From Gracilariopsis chorda (taxonomy: Eukaryota; Rhodophyta; Florideophyceae; Gracilariales; Gracilariaceae), in assembly GCA_003194525.1 (NCBI GenBank), contig NBIV01000013.1, positions 1-64,000 of the forward strand: a stretch of DNA of 64,000 nt. The letters run 5' to 3'. The notes under the pieces were generated by a model that made no database searches, was not told the DNA's origin, and saw only the letters and a program-made list of their open reading frames with translations. Each line of letters begins with the position of its first letter. The first letter of the stretch is position 1. Below, piece after piece: positions 1 through 9,712 of this stretch. The translations under genes and the position numbers were made by a program.

Positions 1-378
1 CACAAAATCTGCTACAAAAGACCAACACGCGATTCCCTGCTCTTCAGTCACACCATTTCCGCTGAAGCATACTGCACTTCCAAGCATTTCAAATCTGTTC
101 CGTGACATTGCAAGACCAATATTTGGCTGAGGAATAAACTTAGAAAAATGCTTGAGGCTCCAAAGATCCCTTCTGTTAGAGAACTCAATGCGACTCATGA
201 GGATAAGCATTCCAAAGAATTTGAGCAATTCTCCCCCTGAAGTCCTCCGAACGTCTTTGCTTTCTAACCTAAAATTTGTTCTGTTCACTATGAACTGCAA
301 ATGCTGCATAGGGAGCATCCAAAGGAAGAAAGCTAATGCACTCATGTTTGGATAAACGTGACGTGGTGAGATAAAATC

Positions 379-891
379 TCAGGCTGGGCCAACCACTTTC
401 CACTGATGCATTTGCATACACCATTCAGAGGACTCAAAAGTCGTACAGGTTTCCCAAACACGACCATTAATCACAGTTGATTGGACAGGTGCATTTTCGC
501 TTAATGAAATGGTTTGCGGCTGCAAAACTTGCATCTGAGATGGTGTCACAAAAGCATCTTCCTCGACATTTTGCATATTAATGGGTTCAACCTCGGTAAT
601 AAGCTCTTCTGCAGCGTTCAAGGCTTCGTCAACACCGGTATCTAGTTTTACACTAGATAGAGGTAGAGTTACCTCTTTTTCTCGGTTCGGTAGACTAAAC
701 TTCACATTCAGAAAAGTGAGATTTCGATTGTTGACCTTTCGAATGTCAACATTGAGGACAGAACCTTGTACCGTTGTTGACTTTCATAGATATCGATAGT
801 AAAGTTTGCATTCAGCGTCATTTGTAACCAGACGACCACGGCTGTTGACAGTTTTTCCAACACTTCTGCGAAGATCTGTGGACGGGGCCAT
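379..891 (-). pseudogene. Interrupted hypothetical gene
   Basis: An ATG at 891 opens a frame of 171 codons that runs to 379 with a single in-frame TGA at 786-784. The part after the stop is acidic and Ser/Thr/Val-rich and ends in a Cys/Trp/His-rich tail (ESSEWCMQMHQWK). A 48-nt in-frame stretch with GT...AG ends covers the stop and could be a tiny intron, but that is shorter than almost every other intron here, so decay is the simpler reading. I do not recognise the family. It lies next to the remnant at 1082-2612 on the same strand and may be the tail of the same element. Confidence 0.3.
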
Positions 892-1081
892 TGTGTACGA
901 ATGTTGTTGACGATAGTGCTTGATGTGACAGCTACGACTGTTGGTGATGTGTTGTGGACATGGTTCAGCGCTTACGACGGAGAAGACATGATGAGAAGAT
1001 CAAAGTGAAAGGTTTTTGGAAAAGTTTTTAAGGTTTTTGATAAAGTTCTAGAGATAATTAAAAATGACCTCATATGAGTAA

Positions 1082-2612
1082 TTAAAAATTGACCTTCATA
1101 GTTTTTGCAAGAGCAGCTTCGAGTACTGCAATCGCCCTTTCAGTTGTAGCACTTGATAACGCTCTTTTATGCAGTTCAATATCGTTTGCATATCCTTCTT
1201 TTTCCTCAAGTACCACAGTTCCATCCTTCATATACCCTCCCTCGTCGGTAGCAGCGCACCCACCGTTGCAATCTGCAGATCTATATTCATCAGCTCTACC
1301 CCAATACTTCATCACAACGAAATCCGCCCTTCCCGCCAGTGTAACATGATATGTACGTTGTGTGGCAGCAGTCTAATTAGTCGTGTCAGCATTGTGGGCC
1401 ACAAAGTTTCTTACATCAACCCACCAGGTGCACTTTCCACGGCTTCCTCACTAACAAAGAACGACCTCCTCAGCGAAACAATCCCGCGTACTCAGTGTGC
1501 CTCGCCAACTCTTGCGTTATAAATCGGCGTCGATCACCCTCGGTGCAGAACTTGGACTTTCCATATCGCGCAAGATATAGAATGCAGAACAGAAAGTCCG
1601 CCTCTTCGCGCCTTGCGAGCATTGGGGAGCAAGGCTTTTCCCGTATGTACGGAACATTTTTAAAGCACCCCAGAATGTGTCATGTTGCAACCCATATATG
1701 GATGGGGTAAAGTCGCATCCAGCCAAGCAGTACATTGCTGCAACGCTGCGGCCACAGGTACGCATAGATTGCAACGCCGCGATGGCCAGATCCAAATTAT
1801 GAAGTGTATCAATCAATACATGTAGAACACCCCTTCCATGCATGTATGGGTTACTCATAGAATTACGAACATGTCCGTGTCGTCAGATACTATCAGAGTT
1901 TGACATTCAGTATTCCATGCATTCCTCCCATCCACCGCCAACGCCGCCCCCTACACGTCCCGGGACCTGACCTCCGTTTCTCTGCTGACTTCCGGCGAGA
2001 CGTATTGTTTCGTCACCGCAACAAACCTCGTCTCTGACTCCCCGTGTCTAATATCAGCGCTGCCAACGGTGCATTACCATTGGTGTCAAATATTACGCAC
2101 CTTGATCTTGGAACTGCAAACATGTCTCCGTTTGTGTTCCTACCTTGCACCCTCCTCTTCAATGTAACTCGCCCTTTCATAACAGCTTCTCTCGTATCTC
2201 ATGGCAATCTGAAAGACTTGAATTGCGAAGACATGCTCTTAGCAAAGGCTGCTACAGTGCCACAGAACAAATGCAGCGATGCCAGTTCGTCCTTTTACTC
2301 CCTGTCCGTCAATCGAGATATCCATGGAACATATAAATCTTCATCGAATACAATGCGTGGACAGCTTCCCGTTCTTCCTTGCTCAATCTCGTCTCCCGGT
2401 GCCTCCCTTCCCACTCTGCTTGGATCCCTTCTGTCCTGTTCTGCCCTCTTGTGTGCTGAAACAAAGTTAGGGTCATCAACATGTACATGGAGTTGTCTAA
2501 ACAGCTGGGCCCGTGGGCCGGTCACCCAAGGTCGAAGGCCCTTTTTCATTTGGGTCATTCTGGCATCAGGCGAGCGACAGGGTCTTTTCTTGAATGCCCG
2601 CGCTAGTGACAC
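1082..2612 (-). pseudogene. Remnant of a PIN/XPG-I-like nuclease gene (repeat family)
   Basis: Stretches of protein-like sequence lie in different minus-strand frames but in a sensible order. An N-terminal charged part is near 2612-2295, then a part with VIFDTNGNAPLAA near 2060, then SDDTDMF near 1885, then YCLAGCDFTPSIYG near 1730, and last a Trp/Cys-rich tail ending at 1082. An acidic D-D-T-D motif followed by G-C-D-x-x-P-S is typical of FEN1/XPG-type PIN nuclease cores (established knowledge). Several shifts and stops show that the gene is dead. Location among other broken elements suggests a dispersed repeat family, but the class is unknown. Confidence 0.4.
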
Positions 2613-2891
2613 CAGAAACGTTGTTTGAACAGGCTAATGACTCTGCGCGTATGGTGCAGTTAGGAGGTGAACAGTCACCTTGTTTGTCAGATCGGCATAG
2701 TGACTTATTGCTTGTCACCCTCCGTTTTCGCAAGGCATGTAGATGTACCCTTTTGCAATTTCAAGTCACTTTTGCACACTGAATGTTCCACTTGTGTGCC
2801 TAGACTCACACCCCTGACCCACACTTTGTCTCGATCACACCTCTAGCCGCACCATTTCCATCTCTCAATTTGTGCGCAATACACCCAGAAA

Positions 2892-4298
2892 ATGGCTTCA
2901 AGTGTTCTTCCATCAACAACATATACCGCCTTTTCCCACATTGAAAACACAGATGACTGCACAACTCTTGCCGAGCTCTTTTGCCTACGAACACAATCGA
3001 GGCTGAGCATGTTTCGCAAGTCATTTCTCCGCCTATCGCTTCTCGTACACCCCGATCGCGGCGGTAACGATGACCCAGAACGAGCAAAAGAGTGCATGCA
3101 GATCATCTCTAGAGGCTTCGAACAAGCAGAAAACGAAGCACTCATTACGGCCTGGGGAGAGAGTGAAGCAGTTTCTGGGGACTTTCTGTTGAAAAGGGAC
3201 GTTTACTTTTGTTTGCGCACCAGCGAGCGTGAGAAAGAGTAAGAGCGAAAAATGCACATTTTGGAAGAGCGCGAACATCGTCGAGCGGTCATGAAGCGGA
3301 AATCCACCCCTGCACCAGCTCAACAAACGCAATCACCACCGAGTAGATCTCCCTTGCCGCCACAGAGAGAGCCATTTACACCGCCTCGCACCCGGACCCT
3401 GCCACGTGACCACCCGAGAACACCGCCAAGCCAACAATCTCCGCCTGGGCCTTGTTCTCCACCTCGACCAAGTTCCGATGAGCCTGCGAATTCGGGCTTT
3501 TACAACCCACGCCCACCGTCCAGTGATGATACCGTCCCCCGTAACCAGCCGCCCGTGGGTGCAGATCCACCATGTCCGAAGGAACAGCCACATGCGCCAC
3601 AGCCGCAACCTGCACAGGCGCGTCGAAGTCGCTCAGAGAACATATCACAGGGAAGTGCAACAAGCCGCAGTCGCTGCCAAGCGTCTCGGTCCTGTTCAAG
3701 GCGTCAAGAACGGGAGGCTGGGACAGATGGGAATGCTTCGCCACCTGCGACTGGTCCTGTTCCTACTGCAAGTGAAAATGAGGTTTCTGGAGACCCGTGC
3801 TGGGAATCAAGAAAACACGGCATTCGTACTCCGCCAGTTGCCTCTCCGAATGATCGCAGTTCTGCCTCATCTGCTCCACGGCCCTCGATCACGACGAGGC
3901 GACGGCGAACTTTTCGTGGCAGCGCGCAGGCGGGGGAGTCTTTTGAATTCGATGAAGATGTTGGAGAAAAGGAATTCGCAGAATGGTTCGAAGAGGATGC
4001 GCAGGAAAGCAGCGGTGATGAGGAAGAATGAGATAAGGAACACGAAGACATCGATGACGAAGACTTCGACCCTTTGAACTACATTGCTGAAGAAGGCCTG
4101 TCCAGCCTCGACCACGAGTTCAATGAAGCCAACCGCGCATCCGCACGAAGGTCTTGTGGCACATCCGGGATTCCTGGCACTGCTCAGGAGGAGAGGCGCA
4201 AAGAGCAAAAACCTCTCTCCAACCTGAAAGCCAGACAGCGGGCAAAAAGATGCCCTCCGGGTCGAGCGCTGTGCCGCTTTGCGTTGGAAACCCCGTAG
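2892..4298 (+). pseudogene. J-domain protein frame with Pro-rich linker, broken
   Basis: One frame stays open from the ATG at 2892 to 4298 except for a TAA at 3240-3242 and a TGA at 4029-4031. Residues about 40-85 form a J domain: helix II (FRKSFLRLSLLV), the HPD motif followed by RGGND, then helix III. J domains stimulate Hsp70 ATPase through HPD. A charged helix follows, then about 200 residues rich in Pro, Ser and Arg, and then an acidic stretch. The frame ends exactly where the MULE transposase begins in the next frame, so it may be the 5' part of the same element gene. No stops inside the J domain itself. Confidence 0.5.
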
Positions 4299-5535
4299 AG
4301 TCTGTGCCATACAGCCCGTTGTGGGCATGATGTTCGACGCCCGTTGGAAGTGCCAACAGGTCGTGAGAGCGTACACGGCATATATGGGTATCCAGCCCAG
4401 AATCAATATTCATCTGACGATTACCAAGGTCACGATGACATGTCGAGAGAAGGAGTGTTCCGCAAAGGTTGCTTTCGACTGGCAACCTAGGAACGGCATG
4501 TGGAAGCTGAATAAGTTTGCCAAGAGAAGTCAATTGACATTGCTTTTCAGCAGTGCTGCAAGAATGCGAAACTCTTTCTCGACCCCTTGCATGTGAAGAA
4601 GAACATGATGAAAAAGGTTGGCGCGGAAAGAAACATGGCCGCTGGGCTGTACAACAAGGCGGTACACGCCCCTACTAGGGAGATGGTGGGTGGAATTGTA
4701 GCGCTGTACGGGCCTAATCAGCTGGATTATCTGTCAAAGTTCCCCAAGAGCCAACTTTACCGAGCGTACTCGAGTCTCGAGGACCTGAAGACTACTACTC
4801 AAGGCGCGGAAAGCCAAATGGCAGCTGCACTGCGCAACCACATTAGAGCAGTTGAGCCACAGAAAATGCTCGAAAAAGTCTTGATGACGCAGCGCAAAAC
4901 ATTTCTATCAAGACAGACTGCGGCGCTGGCATGTCGGGGACCCGTGCCTCCCTTCTTGGAGAGACAGTTGGCTTCGATAATTAACCGCAGCCGTGGTTAC
5001 TTGTCTTCAGTTACCTTTATCGATGGAACGAGACAAATGGAAGCTACCGTTCCGAGCCAGACCGATGCTTCGGTGTCACGACGAATAACGCTAAGAACGA
5101 AGCACCAGACTCCGCCAATGTGCTGCTCATTTTCGCTCTCTTCCTGTGGATACCCCCATGATATCATTCCGCTGCTGTTCTGTGTGAGAAGTATGGCTCG
5201 ACCAATTTGCACCGCTTAATCGCTCTCCGACATCTCACAACTGCATGGAAAGAGCAGTATAAGAATATTAACTTCGGCATCCCGCCGCAGTTTAAAGTCG
5301 ACGAAGTCATGATCGGCGCCCGGCAATTAGTCGCTTTAGGGAAGAATTTGCAGGTACCGAAGGCCATACTCCCTCCAAAGGGCGGCCGGTGAAAAACGCT
5401 GGCAAAAGAAAGAAGGGATGGTTCGAAAGAGGTCCGGAGAGCAAAAGAAGAAGATCATACTCGTGCTTGTTATGTCATATGTCTGGTCACGATGCTGGTA
5501 GTTGCCAGTATGGCAACTTTTTGATGAATGAGTAG
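4279..5535 (+). mobile_element. Mutator-like (MULE) transposase remnant
   Basis: Three blocks in three frames follow the order of MULE/FAR1-type transposases. Block 1 (4279-4596) has the DNA-binding zinc fold start, with CREKECSAKVAF and a downstream Trp (FLYWCH/FAR1 style). Block 2 (4587-5219) has the post-catalytic segment with TTTQGAESQM (the conserved N/G-A-E-S-x-N region) and a decayed SWIM-like end (CCSFSL...GYPHD). Block 3 (5207-5535) has GRPVKNAGKRKKG followed by a CCHC knuckle, CLLCHMSGHDAGSC. The middle catalytic DDE part is not visible, so the copy looks internally deleted as well as frameshifted at about 4590, 5210 and 5390. I could not find terminal inverted repeats by eye. Confidence 0.65.
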
Positions 5536-5789
5536 ATCAGACTGTTTCTCAAAGAAGTACTTTGCAAGGACGATGAGTATACACGGTGAATATATTGCGG
5601 TGAAAGGCAGGCTGCTTTTATTCTATTGTATTTGCAGACTTGGGTGATCTGTCCTAATTCTAGCCGTATTCAATAGCGTAGCGTGCGACGGAGTTACCCT
5701 GCAGAAGCATGTTTTTTGATGGCGCGGAGCGCAGTGAAGTTGACTTGCAGAGGCGCGTTATTGAGATTGTGCGGGTTTGTTTTTGGGGT

Positions 5790-6135
5790 CTATTTGACGG
5801 CTTGTAACTTACAAGTCTTGCATAAAACACCTCAGTTGTCCATCTTTGTAACGAAAAGTCACCTACAGATAGTGATTGTCATCTTTGGATATATCGGAGC
5901 ACCCCCTCAAGTAAACACGGCATGTTCTTTTCGAACGTCTCGTAAAACACTTGTTTTATTTGATGGATTGTAATTTAGGAAATGGTTGAAAACGGTCTTG
6001 TATATAACACCTCAGTTGTCCATCTTTGTAAAGAAAAGTCACCTTCAGATAGTGATTGTCATCTTTGGATATACCGGAGCACCCCCTCAACTGAACACGG
6101 CATGTTCGTTTCGGGCCCCTCATAAAACACTTGCT
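5790..6135. repeat. 180-bp tandem repeat, two copies
   Basis: Positions 5821-5953 and 6001-6133 align base for base at a spacing of exactly 180 bp, with about 14 differences. Weaker similarity continues upstream of each copy (near 5790 and 5955). The shared core contains CACCTCAGTTGTCCATC and GGAGCACCCCCTCAA. The copies show no coding signal. They sit just downstream of the MULE remnant and could be its terminal region or an unrelated satellite fragment. Confidence 0.8.
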
Positions 6136-6243
6136 CCATGTCACTATCCCATTTCCGCAGTGCGGCCGGTGTCGCTACCCTGTACTGTCATAAATGTAGA
6201 AGTCACAGGTCTTGGTATTCAAAAAGGAACCCTGTCACTACCC

Positions 6244-6286
6244 TAATGTCGTCTTTAACCCTTTTAATGTCGTCTTTAACCCTTTT
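6244..6286. repeat. Short tandem repeat, 21-bp unit twice
   Basis: The unit AATGTCGTCTTTAACCCTTTT occurs twice back to back. Confidence 0.8.
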
Positions 6287-6447
6287 TTCCCTGTGACAAT
6301 ATCTTCCAATTAAATCCCTCTCTGGCCTGTGTCGCCTCGAAAATGAAGAGCATTTATTACGTCAATTTGTAAAGTGACGTAAGCAGAAATCCGGAGGTCG
6401 AAAATGTTGCGAGATAAGAGGATTAACGCCGTAGAAAATCTCGTATC

Positions 6448-6487
6448 AAATCTCGTAGCCACGACTTACACGAACGCTACGAGATTT
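6448..6487. repeat. Perfect 12-bp inverted repeat
   Basis: AAATCTCGTAGC at 6448-6459 is mirrored by GCTACGAGATTT at 6476-6487 with a 16-nt loop. Related TCGTAC/CTCGTA words recur near 9360-9475. The rest of 6136-6769 shows nothing convincing. Confidence 0.6.
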
Positions 6488-6769
6488 TGCAGAACAAAAC
6501 ATTGTGTTTGCACCTTACGCAAAATAACTTATGGTATGGTGCGCAAACTCTTGTGCACTATGTCCGAGTCTCAAAAGCATTGGGTTAAAGAGTTACATAT
6601 CCTACACCACAACTCAGCTTCTCTCCCAGTCCTAACCCGTACCACGAAATACATAGTGCTTCAACTAGTTTACTTCCTACGTAATCTTCGTACCCGTGTC
6701 TGTTTACCACACGACAGATACCCATCTCGTCGCACAAATCAGGCCCCTAAAAAATGTCTCACAAAACCA

Positions 6770-8478
6770 TTAACCTCTCGGTACGAAAACAGACGGCAAG
6801 TAGTTTGGCGGTTCTTGAGGTCCCAACAGGTTCAGAACCGTAGCACCCAAGTTGGCAATACCAGAGCACTTGCATTCCTTGTCCTCTCCGCACTTCAGTG
6901 AAGTGTCAATCTCATACTTGTCGATTTCATTTCCAATAATCATGCATGGAACGTGTTGCTTAGTGTTAGCACACCTTGGCCTTCCACCACTCAGGTTGCT
7001 TACCAGCCTCCGGCTTTCCTTCTTTTCCGACCTCAGCCATTATATCAAAATTGCTGTGATCCACAGTAAGCATTGCCACGCCTCTTGGCTTAATGATCTC
7101 TGGAACAACGCGGGCAAAACACAGATCAAGGCACTCCATGGCGAAACGGGAGGCCACCATATGAACAGTATGTCCCACCAACTCATTTTTTCATAGTTAA
7201 CAACCATCAAGTCAGGTTTTAAATTGTCCATTTCGTCAAGAATACTATCCAAGATTTGACCCACCTTCATCCATGGGTGAGTTTGTTCTCGTTGCCTATA
7301 AGCGGAGAGACAATGGTATTTCTGCACGTGCTCTTCAACCTTAGCGGTACGGTTACCGTTATAGAAGTAGGTAACGTGGCCGCAATTCGGTGTTTCAGAC
7401 ACTGAGAAGCACTTCATACCGTTCTTGACCACCTATTCGCCAACAGTTCTTTCAATGTGTAGGGGAGAGACCAAAAATCGCTTCGGAATACCTGCATCAC
7501 CGCCATACTGCATCCAACCCGCGTAGCGAACGTCCACGACGCGCTTTCGGTCAAAACAATGGACTTCGCCCTCCTCAGCCTCAGAAGCGGTTGAGATCGC
7601 AATCGAACGATCACCTCTAACGTTCCAGAACAGTACAGAGTCGCAATCACAGAGTCACCATCACTCATAGGTCCGAAAGCGTTAACATCGTCGTCCATGT
7701 ACTGATCCACGATATCGTCGTCCTTATAAAAATGTTGAACAGCACCAATACAGGACTTGGAAGTGGAAAGGGATGTATCACCGCAATAACGTGCTCTCCA
7801 GCAATTTTCGACCATGCCACAGTCGGCTTCGTAGCGATCCATAGTTGTAACCATTCGTTCTCCACTGCTAGCAACGCAAATGTGTCAATCCCTTTGTTGC
7901 GGAGTGTAGCTAGACGCTTTTCGAGCGACTCAAAGTAGTCCAGAGTGGATCTTTCCAACACATTACGTCCACTAGCGAGTGGATGTATTCGAAATCTCTT
8001 GAAACCGTTGTCAATTGCACCATCAATAAGATGGAAGACATGGTTGACATGAGCGTGCACATTTCCGTCCGAGTAGAGACCAATCATGTGGAAGGTATTA
8101 CCATCCTCTCCTCTACAGTTTTCAACGAGCCATTGCCAGACCTCGCTATTGAATTCTCCAGAGCGGAAAGCGTTGTTAACTGGCTTTACGCCCTGATCAA
8201 AGATGTGAAAAGCACCTAAAACGTTGTGTCCGACCTCAGAGTTTTCCATGTCGCCAATGGAGGGCAAACCGACCGATTTTCCAGGCGTATCGAGTTCGCA
8301 GAAGAGGGACGTGGAGCCATTGGGCCCTTCTCCTGCCATGAGTCTGTCTAAAAATGGGGTTTGAGAAGTGGTGATGGCGTTTCACTCCGCATCGGGAGCC
8401 TGTCCCACGCTCTTCATAACAATGAGGGCAACCTGGCCCGTCCGGCTTTGTGAAACCAGGCCTCGGCAGAAGTCCCAT
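6770..8478 (-). pseudogene. gpmI: Broken copy of cofactor-independent phosphoglycerate mutase
   Basis: iPGM interconverts 3- and 2-phosphoglycerate in glycolysis. Family motifs appear in order on the minus strand: start MGLLPRPGFTKPDGP at 8478, then ALIVM, TSQTPFLDRLMAGE, NSEVGHN, IFDQG, GLYSDGNVHAHVNH, MDRYEAD with GMVEN, IGAVQHFY, GPMSDGDSVI, VLFWNVRGDR, VRYAGWMQYGGD, CFSVSE with GHVTYFYNGNR, DMVGHT-like MVGHT, LTVDHSNFD, and a C terminus GIANLGATVLNLLG ending at a TAA at 6770. The span (1.7 kb) matches an intact intronless gene. It needs about seven lesions to explain the frames, including frameshifts near 8430, 7870, 7620, 7200 and 6960, an in-frame TGA at 8384-8382 and a TAG near 7430. 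A working copy must lie elsewhere if the enzyme is used. Confidence 0.85.
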
Positions 8479-9712
8479 AGTTCTGACAAACGTTGACCAA
8501 GAATCGATTGCAAGAAAACAGCCGTGAGACTTTATGTTTCTTCGCCGGCAGATGCTATGCCACGAGTTGCGGCTACAAGCATCTCAACAGAAACGTATCT
8601 GGACAATGAATCTGAGATATAAGCACTCCATTGTTTAGGCAAACATATCTCACGGTGTCAGTGTGTACATCTTATCAATTGATGACGCAATGTTTTTGCA
8701 TGAACATGTATCGAGATTCCGTGCTCCCCAAGATATTGAAATCGGTCTTGTCCAACGAGACTTTCCCTATCGGTTTGCTGCCCTTCGTTCTTGTAACAAT
8801 GATGTAAAAACGACTTTCTGCCAAGACATGGGTGAAAACATATCATCTATCTCCGTAAGGACCTTTATATGCTCGTTTTGACCATTACATGAGCACTAAA
8901 ATGCACAAGAGTTCGATAGTTACCTCAAACGGTAGGTTGATACACCTGGGAACGAAAACCATGTACGGTACGACGCATCAAAGTACACATTAGAATCCGT
9001 GAAAAAGTATTCACTGCACAAGTTGCGTAAATGCCCCGAAATGCTTACATGATCTTGAGATCTGTATACTCATATCAGTTGCGGATAAATTTGATATGAA
9101 ATACCTGCCCCTAGCCAGTTGAAATATAGGAAACATCTCCAGGTTTTGACTCGAAATCCGGCTTTTGCGTAGTTCACAATAAGGCAGACTGCTTCGGTAG
9201 TTCTGGAGAATGGGTTTTGGTTTTTTGGTACAACCTTGTTGTTGTCTGCACAGCCTTGGCATCTTTCGACTACTTTTCAGAATGCCCGGATGTGTTCATG
9301 GTCAGAGAGCAGTTTAAACGTAGCGCGTCGTCTGCGAAAGAGGTATACCATCAGCTACTCGTATGGATGGTGGTTTGTACGAGAATTCGTATGAAGTTCT
9401 CGTACGTTTCGTAGCCACAAATGACAGGTGTGCATCCTGTCCCTGGTGTATACCATAATTGTACGAGAATTTGTACGGCGTAAATCCTCTATATACTGCC
9501 GTGACACTACTACCTTCTCATTGAGCGGATATGACGTCGTTTAACGGATAGCAAATATCCCTGTTTCCCCTCTCACTGCATTTCAAGAACCGGGACTTCT
9601 CGTCGTGGTTCAGCTGACCATCGTGATTTACAAAGCAATCGGCGAAGGGAGACACGAGATATCTTCTTGCATGGAGAGTATCCCACCTTGTCATCACCTC
9701 TCGCAAGTAACT
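8479..9712. other. Non-coding stretch
   Basis: No gene is supported. Near-repeats of GTACGAGAATTCGTA and GTACGAGAATTTGTACG occur around 9378 and 9460, and TCGTACGTTTCGTAGCCAC at 9399 resembles the repeat near 6450. Confidence 0.4.

Noticed and set aside
2044-2628. 194-codon plus-strand open frame
   Set aside because: It lies antisense to the nuclease-like remnant, which has clear motifs, and its own composition is not protein-like.
6404-6901. 165-codon plus-strand open frame
   Set aside because: It overlaps the end of the iPGM copy in antisense and has no motif; TATA-poor and repeat-linked sequence.
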